This document shows, piece after piece, positions 54,931 through 63,197 of a stretch of DNA of 64,000 bases (positions are counted from its first letter, which is position 1; each line of letters begins with the position of its first letter). Source of the stretch: Leeuwenhoekiella polynyae (GTDB lineage Bacteria > Bacteroidota > Bacteroidia > Flavobacteriales > Flavobacteriaceae); the NCBI RefSeq assembly GCF_042683665.1, contig NZ_JBHUOO010000016.1, one strand, 5' to 3'. The notes under the pieces are model-generated. The model saw only the letters and a list, made by a program, of their open reading frames with translations, ran no database searches and was not told where the DNA came from. The translations under genes and the position numbers were made by a program.

Positions 54931-56874
54931 TTGAAAAAAACGCTACTCTTACTCATTTATGTTCTGCTCATTTCTTGCACAGAGAAACAGAGAGTTTTTC
55001 AAAATACTACAACCTCTCGTATAGACAGTACGCTTAAATATTTTGAAAAATCCAAAAATGTGGATTTACCTTTAAAAACTCAATACGAATTAACAGAAAA
55101 GGCGTTTAAATTAGGCAGTACTATTCCATCAGACACCTTATTCCTGAGGATTTTATATCAAAAAAACTGGTTGCATTTTTCTTTGGGACAATATGATAGC
55201 TTGATTAAATATGATAAAGTTTTGAGAAGGTTATCTGAAGAACTTAAAAACGAACTTTTTCTAGCAAGGCAGAATTATTTAATGGGGTATTACTATGAAG
55301 CTATTGCTCAAAAACCTGATAGTTCTTTCTTAAGGTATAATAATTCTAGAAATTATTTTCAACGATTAAATGATAGTGTTTGGATTGGTAAAAACCTATT
55401 GAGTATGGGGATTGTTCAAAAGAATCAAAGTGATTTTTTTGGAAGTAAAGAAACCTTAACCGAAGCTTTGCAATATCTGGATAGAGGGAATAAAAATGAT
55501 GTGGCTTCTGCATTCAGCACTTTAGGAACAAATCATCGTAAACTTTACAACTATAAAGATGCTGAAGAGTTTTATTTAAACGCTATAGCTTTGACTGAAA
55601 GTGAAGAGAATAGTGTAGGTATTAAAAATAATTTAGCAGCCACTTATATAGATAACGGTGAATTTGCTAGAGCGGCTAAACTCTTAAATGAAATAGCAGA
55701 TAACTCCTCATTAAAAATAAAAAGTTCTCAATACGCTCGTGTCTTAGATAATTTGGCTTATGCGACATGGTTATCACATAAATCTACAAATAAGGAGTCT
55801 TTTTTAAGGCCCCTAAACTTGCGTAAACAAGCAAATGACAAAAGAGGGATGCTTTCCAGCTATACGCATTTAGGGGAATACTATAGCCAGTTAAACCCAA
55901 CCAAAGCAGCAAAATATTTAGATTCGGTCATTCAAATCTCAAAATTGATTAAAGCTCCGCGAGCGGAACTAGATGCACTTAAGTATAAGATGGAACTTTT
56001 TCCTAATCGTATTGCCTTACGAGATCGATATATTTTTTTACAAGACAGCCTTTATAAACATGAACTCAAGGTCAAAACTCAGTTTGCCAAGTATAAGTAT
56101 GACGACCGCATCAAGCAGGAATCGATACTACGGCTTGAAAAGGAGAATGCCGAAGCCGAACTTGAGGCGGAAAAAGAACGTAATATAAGGTATTGGTTTC
56201 TTGGAGGTACCGTTTTGTTGGTCATTGTATTGGGGATTGGATATTATTCAAACAGACAACGCATTAAACGCTTGAAGGCACAAAACCGAGCAGATCGGGT
56301 GGAGGCTTCTTTTGCTACCGAAGCAGCTCTGTCACAACGGTTACACGATGATTTTGGGGCCGGTTTACACCATTTGATGCTTATGGTGCAAAGTAAAGCT
56401 GATCCCGAAAAAGTGCTTGACGAACTTGATAAGCTCTATCAACAAAGTCGGGATTTTTCCCGAGAGATCAATGCCGTAGATACCGGTGTAAATTTTAAGG
56501 AGGCTCTTTACTCCATGCTTGACTCACATAAACCAGAAGAAACACGCCTGCTTATTGTGGGTGGTAAAGATATATCCTGGCAATCCCTGAACAATGTGAC
56601 CAAAATAACGCTTTATAAAGTCTTACGGGAGCTGTTTATCAATATGAGCAAACACAGCCAAGCCAGCCTTGTCACTTTAAATCTGATGCACCACGCAAAA
56701 GAACTTGAAATTCGATATTCAGACAATGGTGTAGGGATTGATACTTCTAAAGGATTTGAGAAAAACGGACTTTTCATTACAGAAAAGCGTATGGAAGCCA
56801 TCGGAGGAACCATTACTTTTGAATCGGATCAAGACAAAGGATTTAAGTCTGTGATCAAAATACCCAATTATTAA
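54931..56874 (+). CDS. TPR-containing sensor histidine kinase
   Basis: 647 aa starting at a TTG (54931), the only start that includes the lipoprotein-like signal MKKTLLLLIYVLLISC. The periplasmic part holds about six TPR-type repeats (residues 60-370, e.g. YKDAEEFYLNAIALTE). A coiled coil, one TM (RYWFLGGTVLLVIVLGIGYY) and a cytoplasmic kinase follow. The phospho-acceptor is H472 in QRLHDDFGAGLHH, and the ATPase domain has ELFINMSKHSQAS and DNGVGID. This is the NarL-partner class of Bacteroidetes kinases. The response regulator follows 11 bp later. Presumed role: sense an envelope signal through the TPR domain. Confidence 0.88.
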   Translation: MKKTLLLLIYVLLISCTEKQRVFQNTTTSRIDSTLKYFEKSKNVDLPLKTQYELTEKAFKLGSTIPSDTLFLRILYQKNWLHFSLGQYDSLIKYDKVLRRLSEELKNELFLARQNYLMGYYYEAIAQKPDSSFLRYNNSRNYFQRLNDSVWIGKNLLSMGIVQKNQSDFFGSKETLTEALQYLDRGNKNDVASAFSTLGTNHRKLYNYKDAEEFYLNAIALTESEENSVGIKNNLAATYIDNGEFARAAKLLNEIADNSSLKIKSSQYARVLDNLAYATWLSHKSTNKESFLRPLNLRKQANDKRGMLSSYTHLGEYYSQLNPTKAAKYLDSVIQISKLIKAPRAELDALKYKMELFPNRIALRDRYIFLQDSLYKHELKVKTQFAKYKYDDRIKQESILRLEKENAEAELEAEKERNIRYWFLGGTVLLVIVLGIGYYSNRQRIKRLKAQNRADRVEASFATEAALSQRLHDDFGAGLHHLMLMVQSKADPEKVLDELDKLYQQSRDFSREINAVDTGVNFKEALYSMLDSHKPEETRLLIVGGKDISWQSLNNVTKITLYKVLRELFINMSKHSQASLVTLNLMHHAKELEIRYSDNGVGIDTSKGFEKNGLFITEKRMEAIGGTITFESDQDKGFKSVIKIPNY

Positions 56875-56885
56875 AGAGTCTTTTT

Positions 56886-57551
56886 ATGTTTCAAAAAGTT
56901 TTGATCGCAGAAGATTTTCAGGGAGACAACAAGAGTATTGTTGATACCTTAAAATCAGAATTAAATATCGCAGAAATTCAGGAAGAGTATTATTGTGATA
57001 AGGCATTTAACCGCCTTAAAGCAGCTCTCAATAATCAAGAGGCCTATGACCTGCTTATAACCGATCTTTCTTTTAAAGAAAACCACATCCCTCAAAAGTT
57101 AACCTCTGGCGTCGCATTGATCGATGCTGCCAGAAAGGTACAACCCGATTTAAGGATCATCGTAAATTCTATGGAGGAGAATTCGGTTAAAATCAAATCC
57201 CTTTTTGATACGTATCATATTAATGCTTACGTGTGTAAAGGCAGGCAAAGTCTTGATGAATTAGTTAAAGCAATGCACGAAATAGGAAATGGAAACACAT
57301 ATCTATCTCCTCAAATTGATCTCAATACAGCTAAGAATGTATTTGAACTGGATGAGCTGGATTTGTTTATTTTAAAAAATCTTGCAGAAGGACTAAGTAA
57401 AAAAGAGATTCGATACAAACTGAAGAAGGAGGATTTAAGGCCCAATAGTGAAAGTGCTATAGATAAGCGGGTAAGTAATCTTTTTGCTGAATTTGGAGCC
57501 AAAAATTCCACCGAACTGGTCGCTAAACTCATACGGGAAGGCCTGATCTGA
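56886..57551 (+). CDS. LuxR/NarL-type response regulator
   Basis: 221 aa. Receiver domain with AEDFQ at the N-terminus, phospho-acceptor D60 (LLITDLSF) and K near residue 119 (AYVCKGRQ). C-terminal HTH (LDLFILKNLAEGLSKKEIRY, SAIDKRVSNLFAEFGAKNST). The HTH is a variant of the usual GerE pattern, with an insertion KKEDLRPNSE between its helices. It is translated 11 bp after the kinase and followed at once by a strong terminator, so kinase and regulator form a two-gene unit. Confidence 0.88.
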   Translation: MFQKVLIAEDFQGDNKSIVDTLKSELNIAEIQEEYYCDKAFNRLKAALNNQEAYDLLITDLSFKENHIPQKLTSGVALIDAARKVQPDLRIIVNSMEENSVKIKSLFDTYHINAYVCKGRQSLDELVKAMHEIGNGNTYLSPQIDLNTAKNVFELDELDLFILKNLAEGLSKKEIRYKLKKEDLRPNSESAIDKRVSNLFAEFGAKNSTELVAKLIREGLI

Positions 57552-57574
57552 AATACGGAAACATTTTATGTCAA

Positions 57575-57616
57575 AAAAACCAATGCCTTACAGATATCTG
57601 TAAGGCATTGGTTTTT
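57575..57616. terminator. Perfect 42-nt palindromic terminator
   Basis: A perfect palindrome centred at 57595/57596: AAAAACCAATGCCTTACAGA and its reverse complement around the centre AT, with A-run and U-run at the two ends. It can terminate from either side, 24 bp after the response regulator. Confidence 0.92.
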
Positions 57617-57660
57617 AATAGGCTTAGGTTTGGGTAATTATTAATTTAAAAGTCATAAAA

Positions 57661-57828
57661 ATGAAAAAGCCAATAGGTACAATTGCAAAAACAGGTGAAA
57701 AATGTCCAGAATCTGGTGTATGGAAAGTTACTTCACTGCCTACTACTACGGCACCAATTTCTAAAGGAAATACAATGCCACCATACAACAATAAGGGGGT
57801 TAATTGGAAATTGATACAACATGCCTAG
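57661..57828 (+). CDS. Small cytoplasmic protein of CPESGxW...MPP type
   Basis: 55 aa: MKKPIGTIAKTGEKCPESGV, then WKV, a threonine stretch, GNTMPPYNNKGVNWKLIQHA. The CP.SG.W...GN.MPP...W.L pattern recalls small proteins or domains encoded near contractile-injection effectors, but I cannot give a function. It is the first of five closely spaced small genes after the terminator. The call as coding rests on the good start, the high-complexity sequence and the recognisable pattern. Confidence 0.6.
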   Translation: MKKPIGTIAKTGEKCPESGVWKVTSLPTTTAPISKGNTMPPYNNKGVNWKLIQHA

Positions 57829-57862
57829 ACAAATTCTAAACTAGATTTAAAACTTAAAAATT

Positions 57863-58011
57863 ATGGCAGTAAGACACGATTCAACAGGAGAAGTACACAA
57901 AGGTTATAAGGAGGCACTACCGGTTGCGGGGTTAATACAAATGACCATCTAAGTCATTGGACTGATGTCACGGCTAGTATCACGTGTGCTAAAAAAGGGT
58001 GTAAGAATTAA
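57863..58011 (+). pseudogene. Frameshifted small protein gene
   Basis: Frame 1 from ATG 57863 reads MAVRHDSTGEVHKGYKEALP and stops at 57952. Another frame, entered around 57920-57926, reads GCGVNTNDHLSHWTDVTASI then TCAKKGCKN and stops at 58011. Joined with a shift of one or two bases they give one protein of about 49 aa with three cysteines. The tail contains CAKKGC, a possible metal or disulfide pair. It has no recognised function and may be real decay or a sequence error. Confidence 0.5.
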
Positions 58012-58023
58012 AATTCAGGAATT

Positions 58024-58224
58024 ATGACAAGTTATTATGTAAACAGAAAAGCCCAGAGCAATGGAGACCACGAAGTTCACAAAAGTGGATGTGATTATTT
58101 CCCAAGCGATAATAAATACCTCGGAGAGTTTGATAATTGTAAAGATGCTGTAAAGGAAGCTGAAAAAACATACAGTCAAGTTAACGGCTGTTATTACTGT
58201 TCTTATCCTTGTCATACCCAATAG
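58024..58224 (+). CDS. Small conserved-type Cys-rich protein
   Basis: 66 aa: MTSYYVNRKAQSNGDHEVHK, SGCDYFP, YLGEFDNCKDAVKEAEKTYS, then NGCYYCSYPCHTQ. The pattern YYVN..AQ.NGDHEVH and the final C..C...CHT belong to a small family I have seen annotated as hypothetical in many bacteria. Five cysteines and a final histidine suggest zinc binding, which is an inference. It begins 12 bp after the frameshifted gene. Confidence 0.75.
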   Translation: MTSYYVNRKAQSNGDHEVHKSGCDYFPSDNKYLGEFDNCKDAVKEAEKTYSQVNGCYYCSYPCHTQ

Positions 58225-58236
58225 GTAATTCATTTT

Positions 58237-58698
58237 ATGAAAAACGTACTTCTTTTAATATTGTTTTTTGGGGCCTCATTTAGCTTAAACGCACAGGTTA
58301 CTCTATCAGATACTCGCGTCGCAACCTCTTGTTGTGAAGAAGGGCGTGGCTGTACGGGATCTGCATATTGTAGCGCCTGTAAAAATTGTACGGGTTGTAA
58401 ACATTGTGCAAAAAATGGCGGGAGTTGCGGGGTGTGCAGCCGGGTGAGGTCAACACCCTCGCGATCCACCACGGTAACTCGCAAGTCTACCGCATCAAAA
58501 TTTTCAATAGGGCAGCAGGCAATCGTTAATTCACCCGTTCTAAATCTTAGAGAGAAGCCTTCTGCATCTTCAAAAATACTTGAGAAATTAAAAGAAGATC
58601 AACAAGTCGAAGTTCTGGAGGTATTGGAGTCTTGGTTGAGAGTGAAAGTCCTTAGTAATGAAACCACAGGTTATGTGCATAAAAATTTTTTGAAATAA
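58237..58698 (+). CDS. Secreted Cys-rich protein with SH3-like domain
   Basis: 153 aa. Signal peptide MKNVLLLILFFGASFSLNAQ. Residues about 32-68 carry ten cysteines in tight pairs (SCCEEGRGC, YCSACKNCTGCKHC, SCGVC), then a Ser/Thr/Arg linker. A bacterial SH3 domain (about 95-153, VLNLREKPSASSKILEKL, VLESWLRVKV, GYVHKNFL) ends the protein. SH3b domains often bind peptidoglycan or peptides. The cysteine block could bind metal or form disulfides. It starts 12 bp after the previous gene. Confidence 0.85.
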   Translation: MKNVLLLILFFGASFSLNAQVTLSDTRVATSCCEEGRGCTGSAYCSACKNCTGCKHCAKNGGSCGVCSRVRSTPSRSTTVTRKSTASKFSIGQQAIVNSPVLNLREKPSASSKILEKLKEDQQVEVLEVLESWLRVKVLSNETTGYVHKNFLK

Positions 58699-58763
58699 TC
58701 TTATTCATTTTCCTGTTGCTATAATTCTAATAGTAAAATTTTATAGACTCAAAATAATCTTAA

Positions 58764-59000
58764 ATGGAATACAAAGTCATGCCCTTTATTGCTTCAATAG
58801 ATCGTAATAAAGAAAATACAAAACAAGTTGCCGAGCAGTTAGAAACCTTGATAAGAAATCAGACTGCTGGTGGTTGGAAATATGAAAGACTTGAAAGCGT
58901 AAGTAGTTATGTTCAGTCTACTCAGGGATGTTTTGGCTTCGGGGGAGAACAAGGTTATTCTACAGCACATCAAATGGTAGTATTCTCTCGGAATTTCTAA
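58764..59000 (+). CDS. Small DUF4177-like protein
   Basis: 78 aa, no signal peptide or membrane segment. MEYKVMPFIASI opening and GGWKYERLESVSSY followed by ...MVVFSRNF resemble the small beta-alpha DUF4177 fold. A glycine-rich insert with one cysteine (TQGCFGFGGEQGYS) is typical of variants with a loop. Its TAA stop overlaps the ATG of the next gene by one base, so the two are translationally coupled. Confidence 0.7.
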   Translation: MEYKVMPFIASIDRNKENTKQVAEQLETLIRNQTAGGWKYERLESVSSYVQSTQGCFGFGGEQGYSTAHQMVVFSRNF

Positions 59001-59266
59001 TGCGTATTATTCTTCTCATACTTATCAAACTTTATTGGTTTGTAATTCCAAAGACTAGTCGTAGACGGTGTTTATTTAAGAAAAGTTGCTCACATTATGT
59101 CTATGAAATAACTATAGAAAAAGGATTTTTAGGTGGATTGAAAGCTTTAAGATTTAGATATAATCACTGTAGACCAGGCTATTATATTCTTAAAGAAGAA
59201 CGGGTAATTATATCTGCCGGCGGAAAGAGCTTTGATAGTCAAACTATTAAACCGGAAATCTTTTAA
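59000..59266 (+). CDS. YidD-like membrane protein insertion factor homologue
   Basis: 88 aa from the ATG at 59000, which overlaps the preceding stop; a longer frame from 58928 runs through that gene and is not needed. An N-terminal amphipathic or membrane helix (MRIILLILIKLYWFVIP) is followed by the YidD core: CLFKKSCSHYVYEITIEKG, GGLKALRFRYNHCRPGYYIL. The usual C-terminal GG.DPVP is absent and replaced by KEERVIISAGGKSFDS. True yidD genes sit with rnpA, rpmH and yidC; this copy is in an accessory cluster, so it is probably a paralogue with a separate role. Confidence 0.78.
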   Translation: MRIILLILIKLYWFVIPKTSRRRCLFKKSCSHYVYEITIEKGFLGGLKALRFRYNHCRPGYYILKEERVIISAGGKSFDSQTIKPEIF

Positions 59267-59297
59267 ATCAATATTTCAACTTTTTATTTATTAATCA

Positions 59298-59600
59298 ATG
59301 GGATACCGAAAAGGCTATTATAGAAAAGACGGAACCTATGTTCAGGGACATTACACGAGCAAATCCACCTCAAAATCGAAGCCCAAATCAAAAAAGGGTT
59401 GCTCCCTTTTAATGCTAGTAATAGTTTCTATTTTGGGAATAGAAGCGTGTAATCCTGAATCGGATTGTCCTACTAGAAAATGCTCTGATTATAACAGTCA
59501 AGCCCAGGCTCAACAAGAATTCAATGAAAATCCTTCTTGCCTTGAAAACCTGGATTCTGATAATGACGGAATTCCTTGTGAAAACCTACCTAAAAATTAA
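59298..59600 (+). CDS. Membrane-anchored protein with excalibur calcium-binding domain
   Basis: 100 aa. The basic N-terminus (MGYRKGYYRKDGTYVQGHYT, then a Ser/Lys-rich stretch) is followed by a TM or signal-like segment (LLMLVIVSILGIEAC) and an excalibur domain (DCPTRKCSDYNSQAQAQQEF, CLENLDSDNDGIPCENLP). DSDNDGIPCE is the calcium-loop signature. GYYRKDGTYVQGHYTS is a motif also found in other small secreted bacterial proteins. It ends 3 bp before the TerB-like gene and probably shares its transcript. Confidence 0.82.
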   Translation: MGYRKGYYRKDGTYVQGHYTSKSTSKSKPKSKKGCSLLMLVIVSILGIEACNPESDCPTRKCSDYNSQAQAQQEFNENPSCLENLDSDNDGIPCENLPKN

Positions 59601-59603
59601 ACT

Positions 59604-59996
59604 ATGATATCTACCGAATTAAAAAGCCATTTTCTGCGCCTGTATCAAATGGCATTCTCAGACGATAATTTTGATGTTTTAGAGATGAAAATGCTTTACC
59701 ATTTTGCCGAAGAGCGTGGAGTGACCAAAGCTGAGCTTGATGCGATTCTGCTGAATCCTTCCCACAACTCGATGGTTCCAGATTCAACCGAAGAGAAACT
59801 ATCGTATCTCTACGATTTGGCTTTGATGATTTGGGCAGATCATAAAGTGGAACCTGACGAACTCACCACGCTTAAAAAGTACTGCCTGAAATTTGGATTT
59901 TTAGAAGATAATATAGAAGCACTTACTGCTTTTCTGTTAGAAAAAGCAAAAGAAAACCTCCCTAAGCAGGAGTTGATGAACTTAATACAGGAGTAA
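59604..59996 (+). CDS. TerB-like protein
   Basis: 130 aa, all-helical, cytoplasmic. FLRLYQMAFSDDNFDVLEMK, YHFAEERGVTKAELDAIL, and the second half YDLALMIWADHKVEPDELTT with KYCLKFGF give the two-fold acidic helix pattern of TerB/DUF533 domains. The DD..D..E and DHKVEPDE positions are the family's metal-binding-type acidic residues. In published comparative work TerB is linked to vWA and membrane partners in stress or anti-phage contexts. Here the next two genes encode a membrane protein and a vWA-like lipoprotein. The gap to the next gene is 2 bp. Confidence 0.78.
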   Translation: MISTELKSHFLRLYQMAFSDDNFDVLEMKMLYHFAEERGVTKAELDAILLNPSHNSMVPDSTEEKLSYLYDLALMIWADHKVEPDELTTLKKYCLKFGFLEDNIEALTAFLLEKAKENLPKQELMNLIQE

Positions 59997-59998
59997 TT

Positions 59999-61261
59999 AT
60001 GAGTCCGTTAAAAAACATATTTACAGTAAAAAATGAAACCCTTGTCGAAGAAAAACCGGTAGCGGTTGAAGATACAACCAAAGTAAAATTGACGTTTTTT
60101 GAGAGCGGATATGGCTCTTCAAAACAGGCAGAAGGAAACCACCGGGTTTTTAGAACCTGTCTAGAAGAAGTTTATATGGACTATAAGGGGAAGTGCCGGG
60201 AAAATGACCAGCTGCAAAAGGAACTTAAAGCTCCCTATCTGGATGAAAAAGGAAGACAGGAAACCGAACTCAAAAAGCGCAAAACGGCCCTCAGCCTTCT
60301 GGAAGAAAACATTACTTCAATAGAAGAGAAAATACGTTCCTTTAAGAATGATATGGTTGAGGTAAAACGCAATCCAGAAGTTTACGGACTTGAAGTTGAT
60401 AAACGACCTAAAGCCCAGTTTTACATCGGTTTATTTGTTTTGCTTCCGATAACCCTTTACCTGTTGGTATTTTATATTTCAGCTTCTTATTCGGCATTCT
60501 TCAAGAATTTTGATTCGGACAAATTGGGGGAAGCCATTTTTGATGCGGAAGCATTTTCTAAAGCACTAGCAGACGGATGGCTTGAGGCTGTCTTTGTAGC
60601 TACAATACCTTTTGCCTTTATGGGTTTGGGATATTTGATCCATATGTTTCAAAAACAAAAAGGGGTTTTGAGTTATGTCAAGATATTCATGTTGTTTGCA
60701 ATCACCTTTATTTTTGATGCAATCCTGGCGTATCTTATTGAACAGAAACTTTACGATTTTTATAAAACACCAGATTCTCCAGCTTTTGATCTTTCTATAG
60801 CTTTCTCTTCCGTTGAGTTCTGGGGGATTATTTTTGCAGGTTTTATCGTCTACATTATTTGGGGTTTGGTATTCGATTTTATTATGAAAGAGTATGAAAA
60901 CTTTGATCTTATCAAATCCTTTATTCGCTCAAAGCGACAGGAGATTAAAAACAAAGAACTTGAATTGTTGAAAATTGAAGAAAAGCTACCTCCCATAAAA
61001 GAAGAAATTTCAGGTTTTGAGGGGAAAATACTGGATTTACAACGCACTATTGACGGATTTGTCTTCTCAAATAAACATTACTTAACCTACCACGCAGAAT
61101 ATGTAAAAGGATGGTTTTTAGCGATAGCTGATAACTTTGATGCAATCAAAAGGCGCGAGGAACTTTACAAAAGCTGTGAAGAGCAAGAAAAGCTTCATCT
61201 GGTAAAATACAATATAGATAATGAAGACTACGAAGGGCGTCTGTATAAACTTGTAAACTAA
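59999..61261 (+). CDS. Four-TM membrane protein with two coiled-coil arms, unknown
   Basis: 420 aa. An N-terminal cytoplasmic region with a coiled coil (about 65-128, LKKRKTALSLLEENITSIEE) precedes four TM segments at about 141-164, 196-216, 226-247 and 274-294. A second coiled coil (about 300-360, KRQEIKNKELELLKIEE) and an acidic tail follow. I recognise no family. Coiled-coil arms on the same side as TerB suggest a scaffold for a membrane complex. The final TAA overlaps the ATG of the vWA-like gene, so the two are translationally coupled. Confidence 0.75.
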   Translation: MSPLKNIFTVKNETLVEEKPVAVEDTTKVKLTFFESGYGSSKQAEGNHRVFRTCLEEVYMDYKGKCRENDQLQKELKAPYLDEKGRQETELKKRKTALSLLEENITSIEEKIRSFKNDMVEVKRNPEVYGLEVDKRPKAQFYIGLFVLLPITLYLLVFYISASYSAFFKNFDSDKLGEAIFDAEAFSKALADGWLEAVFVATIPFAFMGLGYLIHMFQKQKGVLSYVKIFMLFAITFIFDAILAYLIEQKLYDFYKTPDSPAFDLSIAFSSVEFWGIIFAGFIVYIIWGLVFDFIMKEYENFDLIKSFIRSKRQEIKNKELELLKIEEKLPPIKEEISGFEGKILDLQRTIDGFVFSNKHYLTYHAEYVKGWFLAIADNFDAIKRREELYKSCEEQEKLHLVKYNIDNEDYEGRLYKLVN

Positions 61262-62172
61262 TGGGAATTAAAAACTATTTTACACTCACATTATTGATTC
61301 TCTTACTTCAAGCTTGTAAGAAAGAATCAAAGGAAATTAAGGTATTAGATAAGGAACAAGAATCTGTAGTGAAGCTATCTTCAAATAGACCCGATTTGAA
61401 TCTAAGTATATTATTAGACCTTTCAGACCGCATCAATCCAGATAAATATCCAGATGCAGCAATGGAATTTTACCTTAGGGATTTGGGATATATCAATTCT
61501 ATCGCAGAGTCTTTCGAAGTTCATTTGAGAAATAAGCGAACTTTAAAGATTAATGATCAAATACAACTCTACATTGACCCAGAGCCAGCTGATAAGAAGC
61601 TCAACAAAAAGTTAGAGGACTTGAAGCTAAAATTTACACGGGATAATGCAACAAAGGATAAAATTCTATCTGTTTCTGATGCGTATGACAGCATACCAAA
61701 ATTTATTTACGAGGCTGCGATTTTAGATGATGCTTATGTAGGGTCTGATGTCTGGAGGTTTTTTAAGAACAAAGTAAACGATTTTTGTATTGAAGAGAAT
61801 CACCGAAATATTCTTGTCCTTCTTACAGATGGATATATTTATCATAAAAATACATTACTGGAAGAAGAGCATCTAACGTCTTATCTTACTCCGCAAACCG
61901 TAAAAAGTTTTAGACTCAATTCCAGTAAATGGGAAGAAAAAATAACTGGGGGTAAGTACGGCTTTATACCTGCAAATAAAAATTTAGAAGATTTAGAGGT
62001 TTTGGTTTTGGGTATCAATCCAGACCCTAAAAATCCCTATGAGGAAGACGTGATCTTTAAATATTGGCAAGATTGGTTTCAGGCAATGGGAGTTGAGAAC
62101 TATGAGATTAAACAAGCTTTGTTGCCTTCAGATATGAAAGGAATCATTCAAGAATTTATTTGGGGAGAGTAA
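61261..62172 (+). CDS. vWA-like lipoprotein
   Basis: 303 aa. Lipoprotein signal MGIKNYFTLTLLILLLQAC (C19). A vWA-type core follows: LNLSILLDLSDRINPDKYP has D53-x-S55 of a MIDAS site, but the next position is R57 where S is usual. The later strand ILVLLTDGYIY supplies the conserved T-D-G. EVLVLGINPDP marks another central strand. The MIDAS is thus partial and metal binding uncertain. It probably works with the TerB-like and four-TM proteins on the outer side of the membrane. It ends 1 bp from the convergent nuclease gene. Confidence 0.8.
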   Translation: MGIKNYFTLTLLILLLQACKKESKEIKVLDKEQESVVKLSSNRPDLNLSILLDLSDRINPDKYPDAAMEFYLRDLGYINSIAESFEVHLRNKRTLKINDQIQLYIDPEPADKKLNKKLEDLKLKFTRDNATKDKILSVSDAYDSIPKFIYEAAILDDAYVGSDVWRFFKNKVNDFCIEENHRNILVLLTDGYIYHKNTLLEEEHLTSYLTPQTVKSFRLNSSKWEEKITGGKYGFIPANKNLEDLEVLVLGINPDPKNPYEEDVIFKYWQDWFQAMGVENYEIKQALLPSDMKGIIQEFIWGE

Positions 62173-62173
62173 A

Positions 62174-62983
62174 TCAATACAGACTAAACTTGATAAAAAC
62201 CGGTAAGTGATCTGAAAGTTTACGAGCCTGATCTAATTGATCACAAGTCAATACAAAGTCCAGCACTCCGCTTTCCAGAAAAATTATTTCTTTCGAATAA
62301 AATATATTGTCAATTGCATAATTCAGGTAATTCAATCCGGTACAAGTTCTTTTAAGTGTCGTTTTTTGGCCGACTAATGCGGGAGTAAAACCCTTACCTT
62401 TTAATGCATCAAATACGGGATCCTGCTCCACAACGTTAAAATCTCCTGCAAAAAGTACAGGGCCTTTTATAGCGTTGATAATATGGTGCGAGATGGCACT
62501 TATTTCGGTCTCTGGATTTTTATTATGAGGTCTCGAATGAAAGTTTATGACCTTTAAGACCTTTTGATCTAAATAGAAATTTATAGTAAAGGGTTCGCGC
62601 TCTACTTCAGAATCCAACGCTACGATTAACGTGCCTCTGTTTTTGATTTTTATATTAGTAGTTTTCCAAATGAAGGCATAACGTTCGGTGACATATTTAG
62701 AACTGTTTGTAGGATTACTGATTACGTAATCCCATTTTGAGCCTTTTCGATTTAGAATATCTGTGAGTCTTGCTACTGCTTGCGCTCCACCATAACCCGC
62801 AACTACCTCCTGAACCGCAATAAGATCTACATCCCTTACTATTTCTGCAATTTGATCAAGTTCTTTACTGTTCTTGGTCTTTCCAAAGTCTCTAATGTTC
62901 CAGGATACAAGGGTAAACTCTTGTTGTTGAGAAAAGGATAAAAAAGAACAAAAAAGTAAAATTAATAGTATACATTTTTTCAT
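62174..62983 (-). CDS. Secreted endonuclease/exonuclease/phosphatase (EEP)-fold protein
   Basis: 269 aa with signal peptide MKKCILLILLFCSFLSFSQQ. The EEP catalytic set is complete: SWNIRDFG (N29), IAVQEV (E59), NFHSRPH, FAGDFNVVEQ, NYAIDNIFYS and the final SDHLPVFI with the catalytic histidine. The fold covers DNase I-like nucleases and phosphodiesterases; export suggests extracellular DNA or phosphoester degradation. It converges with the vWA-like gene with a 1-bp gap and lies 215 bp from the CRISPR array. Substrate cannot be decided from sequence. Confidence 0.9.
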   Translation of the reverse strand: MKKCILLILLFCSFLSFSQQQEFTLVSWNIRDFGKTKNSKELDQIAEIVRDVDLIAVQEVVAGYGGAQAVARLTDILNRKGSKWDYVISNPTNSSKYVTERYAFIWKTTNIKIKNRGTLIVALDSEVEREPFTINFYLDQKVLKVINFHSRPHNKNPETEISAISHHIINAIKGPVLFAGDFNVVEQDPVFDALKGKGFTPALVGQKTTLKRTCTGLNYLNYAIDNIFYSKEIIFLESGVLDFVLTCDQLDQARKLSDHLPVFIKFSLY

Positions 62984-63197
62984 CGAAAATCTAATTTGGC
63001 TAGAAAGCTAAAAATACGGATTATGCCTCTAAAGAAATTTACAGAAATCTATACTCGTCAGATGTTTAATTTTAGAATAGTATTTACTATAAGTTTGGAA
63101 AGCTTATTAATTGCTTTAGCTCCGCTGAACCTTGGATTTTAGTCGTTGCTTGACGAAGGTATAGGATTTCAATCGGTGTTTGTTTTTGAATCGGAAA

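Noticed and set aside
58928..58999. N-terminal extension of the YidD-like protein
   Set aside because: It lies out of frame inside the DUF4177-like gene; the coupled ATG at 59000 gives the normal YidD start.
62984..63197. A tracrRNA just before the CRISPR array
   Set aside because: I looked for an anti-repeat complementary to GTTGTGAATTGCTTTC and found none in this stretch.
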